A DNA stretch of 64,000 bases, taken from Actinomycetospora callitridis. GTDB taxonomy: Bacteria > Actinomycetota > Actinomycetes > Mycobacteriales > Pseudonocardiaceae. Under the pieces are notes generated by a model. It was not told the DNA's origin and did not search any database. It was given only the letters and a program-made list of their open reading frames with translations. The stretch is taken from contig NZ_JAQZAK010000005.1 in NCBI RefSeq assembly GCF_028737265.1, positions 1 to 64,000 on the forward strand. Direction: 5' to 3'. Both the position numbers and the translations under genes were made by a program. This document shows, one piece after another, positions 32,184-41,078 of this stretch. How positions within the stretch are numbered: the stretch's first letter is position 1; every line of letters starts with the position of its first letter.

Positions 32184-32602
32184 ATCCGCGTCGGCGTCAC
32201 GAGGACCGCCGCCCGCCGCTCTCGCGCCATCGTCTCGTCGTAGGAGATCCAATCGTCGTGCGTCCCGCCGGCGGCGGTGAAGACCTCCCGCAGCAGCGCG
32301 GGGATGTCGTCGATGCCGGTCAGCGGGTCGTCGGGCCCCGCGATCTCGGTGGCGCCCTCGACGGTCGTCCAGCGCCATCCGGCGCGCACCGTCACCGTCA
32401 TCCGCGGCCGGGCGCGGAGGTTGGCGAGCTTCACCGATCCGCCCGCCGCCACGAGCGCCACGATCGGTGTCCCGTGCACCGGGTGGTCCATCACGCCGGC
32501 GTTGACCACCGACGACTGGATCGAACCGTCGGCCCGCGCGGTCGACACGACGACCAGGAAGTGCTCACCGGCGGCCCGCTCGCGGAAGTCGTCGAGGTCC
32601 AT
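32171..32602 (-). CDS. pyridoxamine 5'-phosphate oxidase-fold protein (F420/FMN type)
   Basis: 143 aa, ATG 32602. Split-barrel features: HFLVVVSTARADGSIQSSVV, VALVAAGGSVKLANLRARPR, MTVTVRAGWRWTTVEGATEI. Actinobacterial members bind F420 or FMN and reduce varied substrates. Its 3' end overlaps the Clp-N gene by 13 bases. Single gene, 20 bases from the cobalt transporter operon end. Confidence 0.85.
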   Translation of the reverse strand: MDLDDFRERAAGEHFLVVVSTARADGSIQSSVVNAGVMDHPVHGTPIVALVAAGGSVKLANLRARPRMTVTVRAGWRWTTVEGATEIAGPDDPLTGIDDIPALLREVFTAAGGTHDDWISYDETMARERRAAVLVTPTRIYGV

Positions 32603-32622
32603 GGCGTGAGCCTGGCACGGGC

Positions 32623-33357
32623 TCAGTCGAGAGCGAAGCCGAACGGCAGTTCCAGCCGGTGGGCGCGCAGGAAGTCGGCGTCGGCGAGCAGGTCGCGGGT
32701 CGGGGCGTCCGCGACGACGACCCCGCCGTCGATCACCACCGAGCGCGGGCAGAGCTGCAGCGCGTAGGGCAGGTCGTGGGTGACCATGAGCATCGTCCGG
32801 TCGAGCCCCAGCAGGACCTCCGCGAGCTCCCGGCGCGCGACCGGGTCGAGGTGGGTCGAGGGCTCGTCCAGCACGAGGATCTCGGGATCGCACGCGAGCA
32901 CGGTGGCCAGGGCGGCCCGTCGGCGCTGTCCGCCCGAGAGGTGCATCGGCGAGCGGTCGGCGAGCTCCGCCACGCCGACGGCCTCGAGCGCCTCCTTGAC
33001 CCGCAGCGCCAGCTCCGGCTCGGTGACCCCGAAGTTGGCGGGCCCGAACGCGACGTCGTCGGCGACGGTGGGCATGAACAGCTGGTCGTCGGGGTCCTGG
33101 AAGACGATGCCGACGCGCCGGCGGATCTCCTGCACGTGCTCGCGGGTGACCTCCATCCCCCCGACCCGCACGGTGCCCGCGCCCGCCCGGTGCACGCCGT
33201 TGAGGTGCAGCACCAGCGTCGTCTTGCCCGCCCCGTTCGGCCCGAGGAGGGCGACCCGCTCGCCGCGCTCGATGCGCAGGTCCACGCCGAAGAGGGCCTG
33301 GTGGCCGTCGGGGTACGCGAACGCCAGCCCCGAGACCTCGAGGGAAGGGACCGTCAC
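32623..33357 (-). CDS. cbiO: ECF cobalt/nickel transporter ATPase (CbiO)
   Basis: 244 aa from GTG 33357, overlapping the cbiQ stop (GTGA). Walker A GPNGAGKTT; Q-loop VFQDPDDQLFMPTVADDVAF, characteristic of ECF ATPases; signature LSGGQRRRAALA; Walker B EILVLDEPSTHLD. Provides energy for metal uptake with CbiMQ. Last gene of the operon. Confidence 0.93.
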   Translation of the reverse strand: MTVPSLEVSGLAFAYPDGHQALFGVDLRIERGERVALLGPNGAGKTTLVLHLNGVHRAGAGTVRVGGMEVTREHVQEIRRRVGIVFQDPDDQLFMPTVADDVAFGPANFGVTEPELALRVKEALEAVGVAELADRSPMHLSGGQRRRAALATVLACDPEILVLDEPSTHLDPVARRELAEVLLGLDRTMLMVTHDLPYALQLCPRSVVIDGGVVVADAPTRDLLADADFLRAHRLELPFGFALD

Positions 33358-34118
33358 CAGGCCCAGTATCCGGACATCGCGAGCAGCGCCGCCGCGACGG
33401 CCGGCACCAGGGCCACCGACCAGGTCGCCGTCGACGCGGACGCCGTGGTGAACGCCGGCATCGTCCCCGTGTAGCCGCGGGAGAGCATCGCGAGGTGCAC
33501 GCGCTCGCCCCGCTCGTAGGAGCGCAGGAACAGCGCCCCGACCGACCGCACCGTCGCCCCGAGCTGCCAGACGAACCGCGGGTCGTGGCCGCGGGACACG
33601 CGGGCGAGGCGCATCCGCCGCGCCTCGGCGGCGATGACCTCGAGGTAGCGCAGCATCAGCGTCGCGATCACGCAGACCATCGACGGCACGCGCAGCCGGG
33701 AGAGCCCGGAGACGAGGTCGCGCAATGGGGTGGTGGCGGCGAGCGTCACCGAGACGAGCACGCCGAGCGTGCCCTTGACCAGGATGTTCCAGCCGGCGAG
33801 CAGGCCGTCGACGGCCAGCGACATCCCCATCCACTCGACCCGCGGGCCCGTCGCGAAGAACGGCAGCAGCACGGCGAGCACCACGAACGGTGCCTCGATG
33901 AGCGCCCGCGCCGCGAGCCACCCGGGCGGGATGCGGGCGACCGTCCACACCCCGACGAGCAGCAGGAACTGCAGCCCGAACACCGCGAACGCCTCGCGCG
34001 GCGTGGCCACCACCGCCAGGACGAAGACGAAGGCCACCACGATCTTGACGTGGGCGGGCAGGCGGTGGACCACGGAGTCGCCGGCCCGGTAGAGCGGGTG
34101 GGCGTGCCCGGCGCCCAC
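33354..34118 (-). CDS. cbiQ: ECF cobalt/nickel transporter transmembrane protein (CbiQ)
   Basis: 254 aa from GTG 34118, two bases after the previous stop. Hydrophobic segments near 20-45, 50-70, 85-105, 120-140 and the C-terminus. ECF T-component coupling motif near RMRLARVSRGHD and ERGERVHLAMLSRGYTG (the A-R-G type motifs that contact CbiO). The N-terminus HPLYRAGDSVVHRLPAHVKI is typical of CbiQ. Confidence 0.9.
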   Translation of the reverse strand: MGAGHAHPLYRAGDSVVHRLPAHVKIVVAFVFVLAVVATPREAFAVFGLQFLLLVGVWTVARIPPGWLAARALIEAPFVVLAVLLPFFATGPRVEWMGMSLAVDGLLAGWNILVKGTLGVLVSVTLAATTPLRDLVSGLSRLRVPSMVCVIATLMLRYLEVIAAEARRMRLARVSRGHDPRFVWQLGATVRSVGALFLRSYERGERVHLAMLSRGYTGTMPAFTTASASTATWSVALVPAVAAALLAMSGYWAW

Positions 34119-34120
34119 CG

Positions 34121-34477
34121 CTACTCGACCCGGCTGGGCGTCTCGTCCTCCGACGACCGCCGTCGCAGGACCCAGAACAGGCCCCCGGCCGCGACGAGGG
34201 TGACGAGCACGCCGATCACGCCCGCGATCCCGGTCGTGCCCTCGGAGCCGCCGACCGTGTAGTCGGCCAGTGGGCTCCCGGCGGTGGCGTGCTCGCCGGC
34301 GTTCTGCGCGATGCACGTCCCGCCGACGGGCTCACCGGCCTCGTCGAGCTGGCAGCCGGTCTGCGTCACGGCGTCCAGGCCGTCGGGGCTGCTGCTCGCG
34401 GCGTACGAGACGACGCCGGCCAGCAGCAGGGCGACGACGAGGAAGCCGGCGTAGAAGGCCACGGGGAGCTTCGTCAC
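34121..34477 (-). CDS. PDGLE-domain protein (CbiN-like)
   Basis: 118 aa from GTG 34477, overlapping the cbiM stop. One N-terminal membrane helix (FYAGFLVVALLLAGVVSYA), the signature SSPDGLDAV, a periplasm-side loop with two Cys, and a C-terminal helix (GVIGVLVTLVAAGGLFWVL) with a basic tail. PDGLE proteins replace or accompany CbiN as the small auxiliary subunit of cobalt/nickel ECF importers. Confidence 0.88.
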   Translation of the reverse strand: MTKLPVAFYAGFLVVALLLAGVVSYAASSSPDGLDAVTQTGCQLDEAGEPVGGTCIAQNAGEHATAGSPLADYTVGGSEGTTGIAGVIGVLVTLVAAGGLFWVLRRRSSEDETPSRVE

Positions 34478-35157
34478 GACCGCACTCCCTGGTCCTTGAT
34501 CGTCAGCGACGGCGCGGCGCCCCGCGTCAGGTAGACGAGGTCCGGGCGCACGGCCGCGACGGCGCCGACGGTGAGCGCGGTGATGATCCCCTCGCCGATG
34601 CCGATGAGGGCGTGGAACCCGGTCATCAGCCCGAACACCGTGCCGAGCGCCAGGCCCTCTCCGCCGATCGCGTACTCGAGCACGAAGCCCAGCGACGCGA
34701 CGACGGTGTTGACCCACGCGGCGACGAACGCGACGACCACGAGGCCGCCCCGGCTGCGGGTGGCGACGCGGCGCAGGGCGACGGCGACGCCGTAGCCGAC
34801 GAACGTGCCGATCAGCGCCATGTTCGTGATGTTCGTTCCGAGCGCGGAGAGCCCGCCGTCGGCGAAGAGGAGCGCCTGGAGCAGCAGCACGATCGACACG
34901 CAGATCGCCCCGACGTACGGGCCCACGAGGATCGCGCACAGCGCGCCGCCGAGCAGGTGACCGCTGACGCCCGGGAGGATCGGGAAGTTCAGCATCTGGA
35001 CCGCGAACACGAACGCGGCGACGAGGCCGGCCATGGGCGCGGTGCGGTCGTCCAGGTCACCACGGGCGCGGGCGACGCAGAGGGCCAGACCGAGCACGGC
35101 CACCAGCCCGAAGATCACCGAGGTCGGTGCGTTCACGATCCCGTCGCTCATGTGCAT
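34474..35157 (-). CDS. cbiM: ECF cobalt/nickel transporter substrate-binding component (CbiM)
   Basis: 227 aa. Start set at ATG 35157 so the protein begins MHMSDGIVNAP; in CbiM/NikM the residue after Met is a His that enters the membrane pocket and coordinates Co or Ni, so earlier starts would destroy function. Family motifs NFPILPGVSGHLLGGALCAI and QALLFADGGLSALGTNITNM. Cobalt and nickel cannot be distinguished here. First gene of cbiM, PDGLE, cbiQ, cbiO. No cobalamin riboswitch lies upstream, but a strong palindrome does. Confidence 0.93.
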   Translation of the reverse strand: MHMSDGIVNAPTSVIFGLVAVLGLALCVARARGDLDDRTAPMAGLVAAFVFAVQMLNFPILPGVSGHLLGGALCAILVGPYVGAICVSIVLLLQALLFADGGLSALGTNITNMALIGTFVGYGVAVALRRVATRSRGGLVVVAFVAAWVNTVVASLGFVLEYAIGGEGLALGTVFGLMTGFHALIGIGEGIITALTVGAVAAVRPDLVYLTRGAAPSLTIKDQGVRS

Positions 35158-35238
35158 GGCGACGAGGTCGGTGTGCGGTTCCACGACTCACCCCCGCGTC
35201 CGGTGTGGCGCCACCCGGACGGGCGACGCCGGTCAGTG

Positions 35239-35277
35239 TGTCGCAGGAAAGTCGTTGTCGCACTACTCCTGCGACAA
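35239..35277. promoter_or_regulatory. operator with three TGTCGCA half-sites upstream of cbiM
   Basis: TTGTCGCA-N7-TGCGACAA (35255-35277) is a perfect dyad. A further half TGTCGCAGGA (35239-35248) is a direct repeat 17 bases away and pairs with TCCTGCGACA (35267-35276). It lies between cbiM and the divergent FAD oxidoreductase. Likely site of a metal-responsive repressor (inference). Confidence 0.6.
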
Positions 35278-35371
35278 GCGTGTACTGGCCGAACGGAGGG
35301 TGTGCGAGGACCGTCGTTCTGCTCGCCCGGTTCGGGCATGCTGGCCGGGCGCCGAGAGAGGGAGGATCCCG

Positions 35372-36703
35372 ATGGCAGAGCAGCGGACGACGTGCGCGAT
35401 CGTCGGTGGCGGGCCCGCCGGGATCGTGCTGGGGCTGGTGCTCGCGCGGGCCGGGGTCGACGTCACCGTGCTGGAGAAGCACGGCGACTTCCTGCGGGAC
35501 TTCCGCGGCGACACCGTCCACGTCTCGACGATGACGCTGATCGACGAGCTGGGCCTCTGGGACCGCTTCGCCGAGCTGCCGTGGAAGCCGATCGAGCAGG
35601 CGCGGGTCGTCCTCGACGCGGGCCCGGCGACGGTCGCCGACCTGTCCCGGCTCCCGGTCCGGCACCCGTTCATCGCGATGGTCCCGCAGTGGCACCTGCT
35701 CGACATGCTCGCCGCGGCCGCCGAGGAGGAGCCGACGTTCACGCTGCTGCGCCACGCCGAGGTCACCGACCTGCGCCGGCGCGGCGGCCGCGTCACCGGG
35801 GTGCGGTGGCGCGACCGCAGCGGGGAGGTCGGGGACACCGAGCACGACCTCGCGGCCTACCTCGTCGTCGCCTGCGACGGGCGCAGCTCCCGCGTGCGCG
35901 ACCTGACGGGCCTCCCGCTGCGCGACTATCCCGTCCCGATGGACGTGTGGTGGTTCCGGCTGCCGCGCGGGGAGGGCGCCGACCCGGCGGGCGGTCTGGG
36001 GCGCGTCACCGAGGGCCGCTTCGTGATCATGCTCGACCGCGGCGACTACTACCAGGTCGCCTACCTCATCCCGCGCGGCGCGGACGCCGAGCACCGACGG
36101 CAGCCGATCCAGACCCTGCGCGACGACCTGCGGGAGCTGCACCCCTGGCTCGGCGACCGCGTCGACGGCGTGGCGTCCTGGGACGACGTCAAGCTGCTGC
36201 GCGTCACCCTGGACCGCCTGCGCCGCTGGTCGGCCCCCGGTGTGCTCTGCCTCGGCGACGCCGCGCACGCGATGTCCCCGGTCGGTGGCGTGGGGATCAA
36301 CCTCGCCGTGCAGGACGCCGTGGCCGCCGCGCGGCTGCTCGCGCCGGTGCTCGCGGCCGCGCCCGCCGACCCGGCGGCGGTCGACCGCGCCGCGGCCCGC
36401 GTGCAGCGCCGTCGCTGGTGGCCGACCTGGGCGACGCAGACCGGCCAGCGCATCGCCCACCGCGGCGTCATCGCCGCGGTGCTCGGTGAGAGCGAGCAGG
36501 CGCCCGGTCGCGAGCGGTTGCCGCTGCCGCTGCGCCTGCTGCAGCGCGTGCCGGCGCTCCAGGTGGTCCCGGCGTACCTGGTCGGGGTCGGCGTGCTGCC
36601 CGAGCACGCGCCGTCGTGGGCGCGCCGGGACGCTCAGCCGGCGAGCGCGAAGAACTCCAGCGCGTTGCCGTCGGGGTCGACGAACGACAGCGCCCAGCCG
36701 TAG
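35372..36703 (+). CDS. FAD-dependent monooxygenase (PHBH fold)
   Basis: 443 aa, ATG 35372 after GGGAGGATC. Dinucleotide motif IVGGGPAGIVLGLVLARAG near residue 10; DG motif in VVACDGRSSRVRDL near 170; FAD-ribityl motif CLGDAAHAMSPVGGVGINLA near 290. Hydroxylase or related oxidoreductase acting on an aromatic or polyketide-like substrate. Its last 70 bases overlap the convergent VOC gene, so the C-terminus (QPASAKNSSALPSGSTN) is probably not functional sequence. Confidence 0.9.
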   Translation: MAEQRTTCAIVGGGPAGIVLGLVLARAGVDVTVLEKHGDFLRDFRGDTVHVSTMTLIDELGLWDRFAELPWKPIEQARVVLDAGPATVADLSRLPVRHPFIAMVPQWHLLDMLAAAAEEEPTFTLLRHAEVTDLRRRGGRVTGVRWRDRSGEVGDTEHDLAAYLVVACDGRSSRVRDLTGLPLRDYPVPMDVWWFRLPRGEGADPAGGLGRVTEGRFVIMLDRGDYYQVAYLIPRGADAEHRRQPIQTLRDDLRELHPWLGDRVDGVASWDDVKLLRVTLDRLRRWSAPGVLCLGDAAHAMSPVGGVGINLAVQDAVAAARLLAPVLAAAPADPAAVDRAAARVQRRRWWPTWATQTGQRIAHRGVIAAVLGESEQAPGRERLPLPLRLLQRVPALQVVPAYLVGVGVLPEHAPSWARRDAQPASAKNSSALPSGSTNDSAQP

Positions 36704-37029
36704 TCGGCCTCGACGACGCCGCTGTGCACGACCCCGATCTGGTCGAGGTGGGTCTGCCACGCGGAGACGGCGGCACGGTCGGCGCAGGAGAACCCGACGT
36801 GGTCGAGGCCGGGCGCCACGACGTCGAACGTGTCGCCGGAGCGGGCGCCGTCGTGCGCGGTGAGCCCGAAGAGCTGCCCGCCGGCGAGCGCGAAGACCTT
36901 CCGCTCGAACGGGCCGTCGGACAGCGTCATCGCCGGCTCCACGCCGAAGAGGCGCTCGTACCAGGGCTGGCTCGTGGCCAGGTCGGTCACCGAGAGCGCG
37001 ACGTGGGAGATGGAGGGGAGTTCGGGCAC
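36634..37029 (-). CDS. VOC (glyoxalase/bleomycin-resistance) family protein
   Basis: 131 aa. Two beta-alpha-beta-beta-beta modules: ISHVALSVTDLATSQPWYER with metal His, and LDHVGFSCADRAAVSAWQTH ending in FVDPDGNALEFFALAG with metal Glu. A small metal-dependent lyase, dioxygenase or binding protein; the substrate is unknown. Only 9 bases separate the P450 stop upstream from its ATG, so the two are likely cotranscribed. Confidence 0.88.
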   Translation of the reverse strand: MPELPSISHVALSVTDLATSQPWYERLFGVEPAMTLSDGPFERKVFALAGGQLFGLTAHDGARSGDTFDVVAPGLDHVGFSCADRAAVSAWQTHLDQIGVVHSGVVEADYGWALSFVDPDGNALEFFALAG

Positions 37030-37038
37030 GGCGCCAAC

Positions 37039-38397
37039 CTAGTCCGCGCGGACCGGGAAGTGGATCGGCCCGCGCAGCACCGTCGCGACGCGGGGCTCGA
37101 TCCTCCCGGCGGGGCGCAGGCGCGGCATCCGCTCGGCGAGCATCTCCAGCGCGACCTCGCCCTCCATCCGGGCCAGGGCGGCGCCGAGGCAGTAGTGCGC
37201 GCCGCCGGAGAACGCGAGATGCGTGGTGGTCTGCTCGCGGCGGGGGTCGAAGCGGTCGGGGTCGGGGTGCGCGGCCGGGTCGCGGCCGGCGCTGGCGAGC
37301 AGCACGAGCACGCCGGAGTCGCGGCGCAGCCTCCGGCCGCCGATCTCCACGTCCTCGTGCGCGAACCGCGCGGTGAGCTGGACCGGCGGGTCGAAGCGCA
37401 GCGTCTCCTCGACGGCGCCGGCCGCGAGCCCGGGGTCGGCGGCGAGGTCGTCCCAGGTGCCCGTGGCCTGCAGCGCGCGCACGGCGTTGCCGACCAGGTT
37501 CGTCGTCGTCTCGAAGCCGGCGACGAGCAGCAGCTGGGCGAGCGAGACGAGCTCGTCGAGGGTCAGCGTGTCGTCGTCGAGGGCCGCGACGAGCTGGGAG
37601 ATCACGTCGTCGCCGGGGTCGGCGCGGCGGCGCTCGACGAGGTCGGCGAACAGCGCCCGCAGGTCGGCGGTGGCCCGGGACAGCGCGTGCGCGTGGCGCA
37701 CCGAGCGGACGCCGTCGAGCGCCGCGCCGAGCGCCCGGCCCCAGCGGGCGAAGCGCGGGGTGTCGACGTCGGGGATCGCGAGCAGCTCCGCGATGACGCT
37801 GATCGGCAGGGGCGCGGCCAGGTCGGTGGTGAGGTCGAAGGTCCCGCGCGAGGCGGCGTCGTCGAGCAGGCGGCCGGTGACGGCCCGCGCCGTCTCGCGG
37901 TACTGCGCGAGGCGCTTCGGGGCGAACGTCGGCTGGGCGAGGCGACGCAGGCGCGTGTGGTCGGGGGCGTCGAGGGCGAGCAGCGAGAGGTCGATCGGCT
38001 CGATCAGCGCGGTGCCCGGGTCGGTCGGATCGGGACCACTCGCCGAGCTCGCGTCGTCGGTCGGGTCGAACGGCATCCGCCCGTCCGCGAGCCGCACCCC
38101 GAAGCGGCGGTCGCGCAGGACGGCCGTGCACGCCTCGTGCGTGGCGACGGCGTTGATGCCGGTGCGGCTGCGGGCCACGCCGCCCGTCTCCGCCGCCGCG
38201 GCGCGGAGCCGGGCGTAGGTCGGGTACGGGTCGAGGCGCCAGGGCTTGTGCATGAGCCGGGCGACGGGGTCGCCGCGCAGCGCCAGGGCGAGGCCGCCGG
38301 CGCGCATCACGGCGATGCGCGTGCCCAGGCGGAGGTCGGCGCGCCACTGCGGCATCGCCCGCCGTGTCACAGGTGGGGGTGCCTGTTCCGTCGTCAC
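37039..38397 (-). CDS. cytochrome P450
   Basis: 452 aa from GTG 38397 with GGAGG upstream. I-helix LLLVAGFETTTNLVGNAV with the AGxET oxygen-activation motif; K-helix EETLR; meander DPDRFDPRR; heme loop FSGGAHYCLGAALAR with the cysteine ligand. Soluble bacterial class I P450 needing ferredoxin and reductase; no ferredoxin gene is next to it, but an FNR is encoded at 9.5 kb. The upstream reading to 38463 is not needed. Confidence 0.93.
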   Translation of the reverse strand: MTTEQAPPPVTRRAMPQWRADLRLGTRIAVMRAGGLALALRGDPVARLMHKPWRLDPYPTYARLRAAAAETGGVARSRTGINAVATHEACTAVLRDRRFGVRLADGRMPFDPTDDASSASGPDPTDPGTALIEPIDLSLLALDAPDHTRLRRLAQPTFAPKRLAQYRETARAVTGRLLDDAASRGTFDLTTDLAAPLPISVIAELLAIPDVDTPRFARWGRALGAALDGVRSVRHAHALSRATADLRALFADLVERRRADPGDDVISQLVAALDDDTLTLDELVSLAQLLLVAGFETTTNLVGNAVRALQATGTWDDLAADPGLAAGAVEETLRFDPPVQLTARFAHEDVEIGGRRLRRDSGVLVLLASAGRDPAAHPDPDRFDPRREQTTTHLAFSGGAHYCLGAALARMEGEVALEMLAERMPRLRPAGRIEPRVATVLRGPIHFPVRAD

Positions 38398-38583
38398 TGT
38401 GTCGTCGCCTCCTCGGACGGGCGGCGGGTACCCGCCGTACCGTGGCGCACCGGTCCCGAGCACCGGTGCGGAGCGTCACGTCCGGTCCGCTGGACCGGGC
38501 AGGACCCGGCGCGGAGGGTGAGAACGGACGGCCCCACGATGCCACCGGGCCGCCGACGGGACCGAGACGACAGGAGGCGGGAC

Positions 38584-39774
38584 GTGACGAGCACCAGCGC
38601 GGCTCGGCGCCCGTCCACCGAGGGCGCCACCGATCCGGTCCGTCTGCTCCGCTCCTGGGCGCCCGGCGAGGGCTCGTGGTTCTCCGGTCCGCGCGGCGCG
38701 ATGCTCACCCGCGGCGTCCGCGCCCGCCCGCCGTCGGCCGACCCGGACGCCGTCCTGGCCTGCCTGCGCGAGGTCGGCACACGATCGGGATCGCCCGCGG
38801 TCGCGGTCGGCGCGCTGCCCTACGACGCCGCCGCGAGCGCCCACCTCGTCGTCCCCGAGCACGTCGAGCGCGCCGGCCCGCTCGGCGCCGTGCTGACCGC
38901 CGAGCAGGCGCACACCCCGGTGACGGGCGTCGCGCGGCCGGTGCCCGAGCCCGCACGCTACGAGGCGATGGTCGCCGAGGCCCTGGCGCGCATGGAGGCC
39001 GGGCCGCTGGAGAAGGTCGTGCTGGCCCGGACGCTCGAGGTCCTCGCCGACCGGCCCGTCGACACCGTCCCCATGCTGCGCGCCCTGGCCCGCCGCGACC
39101 CGCGCCTGTACCTGTTCGCCGTCGACCTGCCCCCTGCGCGGACGGGCACCCCGCGGACGCTGCTCGGCGCGAGCCCCGAGCTGCTGCTCGCCCGCGACGG
39201 ACACGGCGTGACGGTCAACCCGCTGGCGGGCTCCGCCGCCCGGTCCACCGATCCCGCCGAGGACGGCCGCCGCGGCGAGGCCCTGCTCGCCTCGGCCAAG
39301 GACCGTCACGAGCACGCCCTGGTCGTCGACGACATCGTCGAGCGCCTGCGTCCCCTCGTCGACGACCTCGAGGTGCCCGACGGCCCGTCGCTGGTCGCCA
39401 CCGCGACGCTGTGGCACCTCTCGACGACGCTGCGGGCGCGGGTGGCCGACCTCGACGTCTCCGCGCTGCACCTCGCGCAGGCCCTGCACCCGACCCCGGC
39501 CGTCTGCGGCGTCCCGCGCGCCGACGCCGCGGCCGCCATCGACGAGATCGAGCCCTTCGACCGCGGCTTCTACACGGGCACGGTCGGCTGGACCGACGCG
39601 CGCGGCGACGGCGAGTGGGTCATGGCACTGCGCTGCGGCGAGGTGGAGGGCGACCGGGTCCGGCTCTGGGCGGGCGCCGGCATCGTGCCCGCCTCGTCCC
39701 CGCCCGACGAGCTCGCCGAGACCACCGTGAAGCTGCGGACCCTGCTCGACGCGCTGGGCCTCGACGAGGGCTGA
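38584..39774 (+). CDS. isochorismate synthase
   Basis: 396 aa from GTG 38584 behind AGGAGG. Chorismate-binding fold: [80 protein letters not shown] and [12 protein letters not shown]. Converts chorismate to isochorismate for menaquinone, salicylate or siderophore synthesis; no partner genes are adjacent, so the pathway is open. Directly followed by the pseudouridine synthase gene with no gap. Confidence 0.9.
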   Translation: MTSTSAARRPSTEGATDPVRLLRSWAPGEGSWFSGPRGAMLTRGVRARPPSADPDAVLACLREVGTRSGSPAVAVGALPYDAAASAHLVVPEHVERAGPLGAVLTAEQAHTPVTGVARPVPEPARYEAMVAEALARMEAGPLEKVVLARTLEVLADRPVDTVPMLRALARRDPRLYLFAVDLPPARTGTPRTLLGASPELLLARDGHGVTVNPLAGSAARSTDPAEDGRRGEALLASAKDRHEHALVVDDIVERLRPLVDDLEVPDGPSLVATATLWHLSTTLRARVADLDVSALHLAQALHPTPAVCGVPRADAAAAIDEIEPFDRGFYTGTVGWTDARGDGEWVMALRCGEVEGDRVRLWAGAGIVPASSPPDELAETTVKLRTLLDALGLDEG

Positions 39775-40509
39775 GTGGGGACAGGGCTGGGCGGGATGGA
39801 GACCTGGGACGAGCTCCGCGACGGCCGCGAGCTCCTGCGCGACGACGACCTGCTCGTCCTCGACAAGCCCGCGGGCTGGTCGGTGATGGGCGAGCGCCAC
39901 GACACCGACGTCGTCCGCCTGGCGCGCGACGCCGGCGAGACGCTGTGGCCCGCGCACCGCATCGACAAGGTGACCTCGGGGCTGGTGCTGTTCGCCCGCC
40001 GTCTCGAGGCCCACGGCGACCTGACCCGCCAGTTCAACGACCGCACCGTCGCGAAGACCTACCTCGCCGTCGCGACCGGCACCGGTCTGCCCGAACGCGG
40101 GACCATCGATCTGCCGCTGTCGGTGGGCCGCAAGAACCGCGTGCGCATCGCCGCGCCGCGCGAGGCGATCACCCGCGACGGCGACGCCTGGACGGTCCCC
40201 GACGACGCCGTCCTTCCCGGCGACCACTACCCGTCGACGACGGCCTTCGAGCGCCTGTGGGTCGGCGACGAGCGGACCCTGCTCGCGGTCACGCCGACGA
40301 CGGGGCGGCGTCACCAGATCCGCGTGCACCTCGCCTGGATCGGCCACGCCCTCGTCGGCGACCCGCTGTTCGCGACGAACCCGCCGACCCGCACCGGCCT
40401 GCACGCCTGGCGCCTGGCCTTCACCGGCCCGGACGGCACGCGCCACGACCTCGTGGCCTCCCCGGGCGAGGACTTCCGCGAGCTCGCGCCGGCGTACGAC
40501 TTCTCGTAG
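39775..40509 (+). CDS. RNA pseudouridine synthase, RluA family
   Basis: 244 aa from GTG 39775 (GAGGG upstream; ATG 39796 is an alternative). Active-site motif HRIDKVTSGLVLFA, with Asp after the HRI (usual HRLDxxTSG). Further motifs LDKPAGWSV and TTGRRHQIRVHLA. Isomerises uridine in rRNA or tRNA; the exact site cannot be told. It has no S4 domain. Followed by a hairpin. Confidence 0.9.
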   Translation: MGTGLGGMETWDELRDGRELLRDDDLLVLDKPAGWSVMGERHDTDVVRLARDAGETLWPAHRIDKVTSGLVLFARRLEAHGDLTRQFNDRTVAKTYLAVATGTGLPERGTIDLPLSVGRKNRVRIAAPREAITRDGDAWTVPDDAVLPGDHYPSTTAFERLWVGDERTLLAVTPTTGRRHQIRVHLAWIGHALVGDPLFATNPPTRTGLHAWRLAFTGPDGTRHDLVASPGEDFRELAPAYDFS

Positions 40510-40510
40510 G

Positions 40511-40533
40511 GACGCTTCGATTTCCGAAGCGTC
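40511..40533 (+). terminator. hairpin after pseudouridine synthase
   Basis: GACGCTTCG / CGAAGCGTC, 9-bp perfect stem with a 5-base loop, starting 2 bases past the stop. Confidence 0.75.
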
Positions 40534-40666
40534 TCCAGAGGCATGAGCTGGAGCGTGCGGGCACGTCGAATCGGTGACGTCGCGATCTCGTGCTGTTGTC
40601 GATCGCCGGCCGGTCCACCCTTTCGGGCCTGAGATCTCGGAAAAGCCAGACATAGATTGGTCGCTC

Positions 40667-41066
40667 GTGCGTGCCGAGACCAAGCGCAAGATGTGGAGGA
40701 GCATCGGCCAGAATTGGGGGTACCTCGTCCTGGCGCTTGTCCTCTACGGATGGTTCATCGCTGACCGGACGAATCCTGCTTTGTTGGTGCTTGGCTCAGG
40801 ACTGGTCGTCGTCTTCGCGTTGTTCTTCGCCGAGAACCCGTGCACGGCGGGTTGCTCGGCGCCTGTCACCTCAAGCGCACAAATGGCAGAACCTGAAGGC
40901 GCTGGGTAGTCGTGAGCGGAGCTTGCAGGCCCTCCGCCATACGGTGTCGCGATTCTGCGGGCAAGCAGCGGCGTTCTCGGCGCTGGCCGGGATCGGTCCG
41001 TTGCTCGTCGCCACGTTGACCTTCGTCTTCGTCACGACGAGGCAGCCTCCGCCGCCCATCCCCTGA
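40667..41066 (+). pseudogene. frameshifted small membrane protein gene of lower GC
   Basis: Frame 1 from GTG 40667 gives RKMWRSIGQNWGYLVLALVL then YGWFIADRTNPALLVLGSGL and VVVFALFFAENP, two membrane helices, then ends at 40909. The expected continuation appears in other frames: a GLLGACHLK stretch and then AHKWQNLKAL and RFCGQAAAFSALAGIG up to the stop at 41066. This split pattern matches a known small-membrane-protein layout (Cys-rich loop followed by HKWQ-LK) broken by at least two shifts. GC is visibly lower than in the neighbours. A TAGATT box 8 bases before the GTG may be its promoter. Confidence 0.5.
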
Positions 41067-41078
41067 TCGGTGCAGGGA

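Noticed and set aside
35158..35371. Possible cobalamin riboswitch upstream of cbiM
   Set aside because: No B12 box or conserved core; only the TGTCGCA palindrome is present.
35057..38545. Very long open frame (over 1100 codons) on the minus strand through the P450 region
   Set aside because: Arg/Pro/Ala-rich translation without domains; it lies in the off-frame of real genes, as expected in very GC-rich DNA. The same applies to long frames at 3706-5772, 5400-7457 and 26412-28385.
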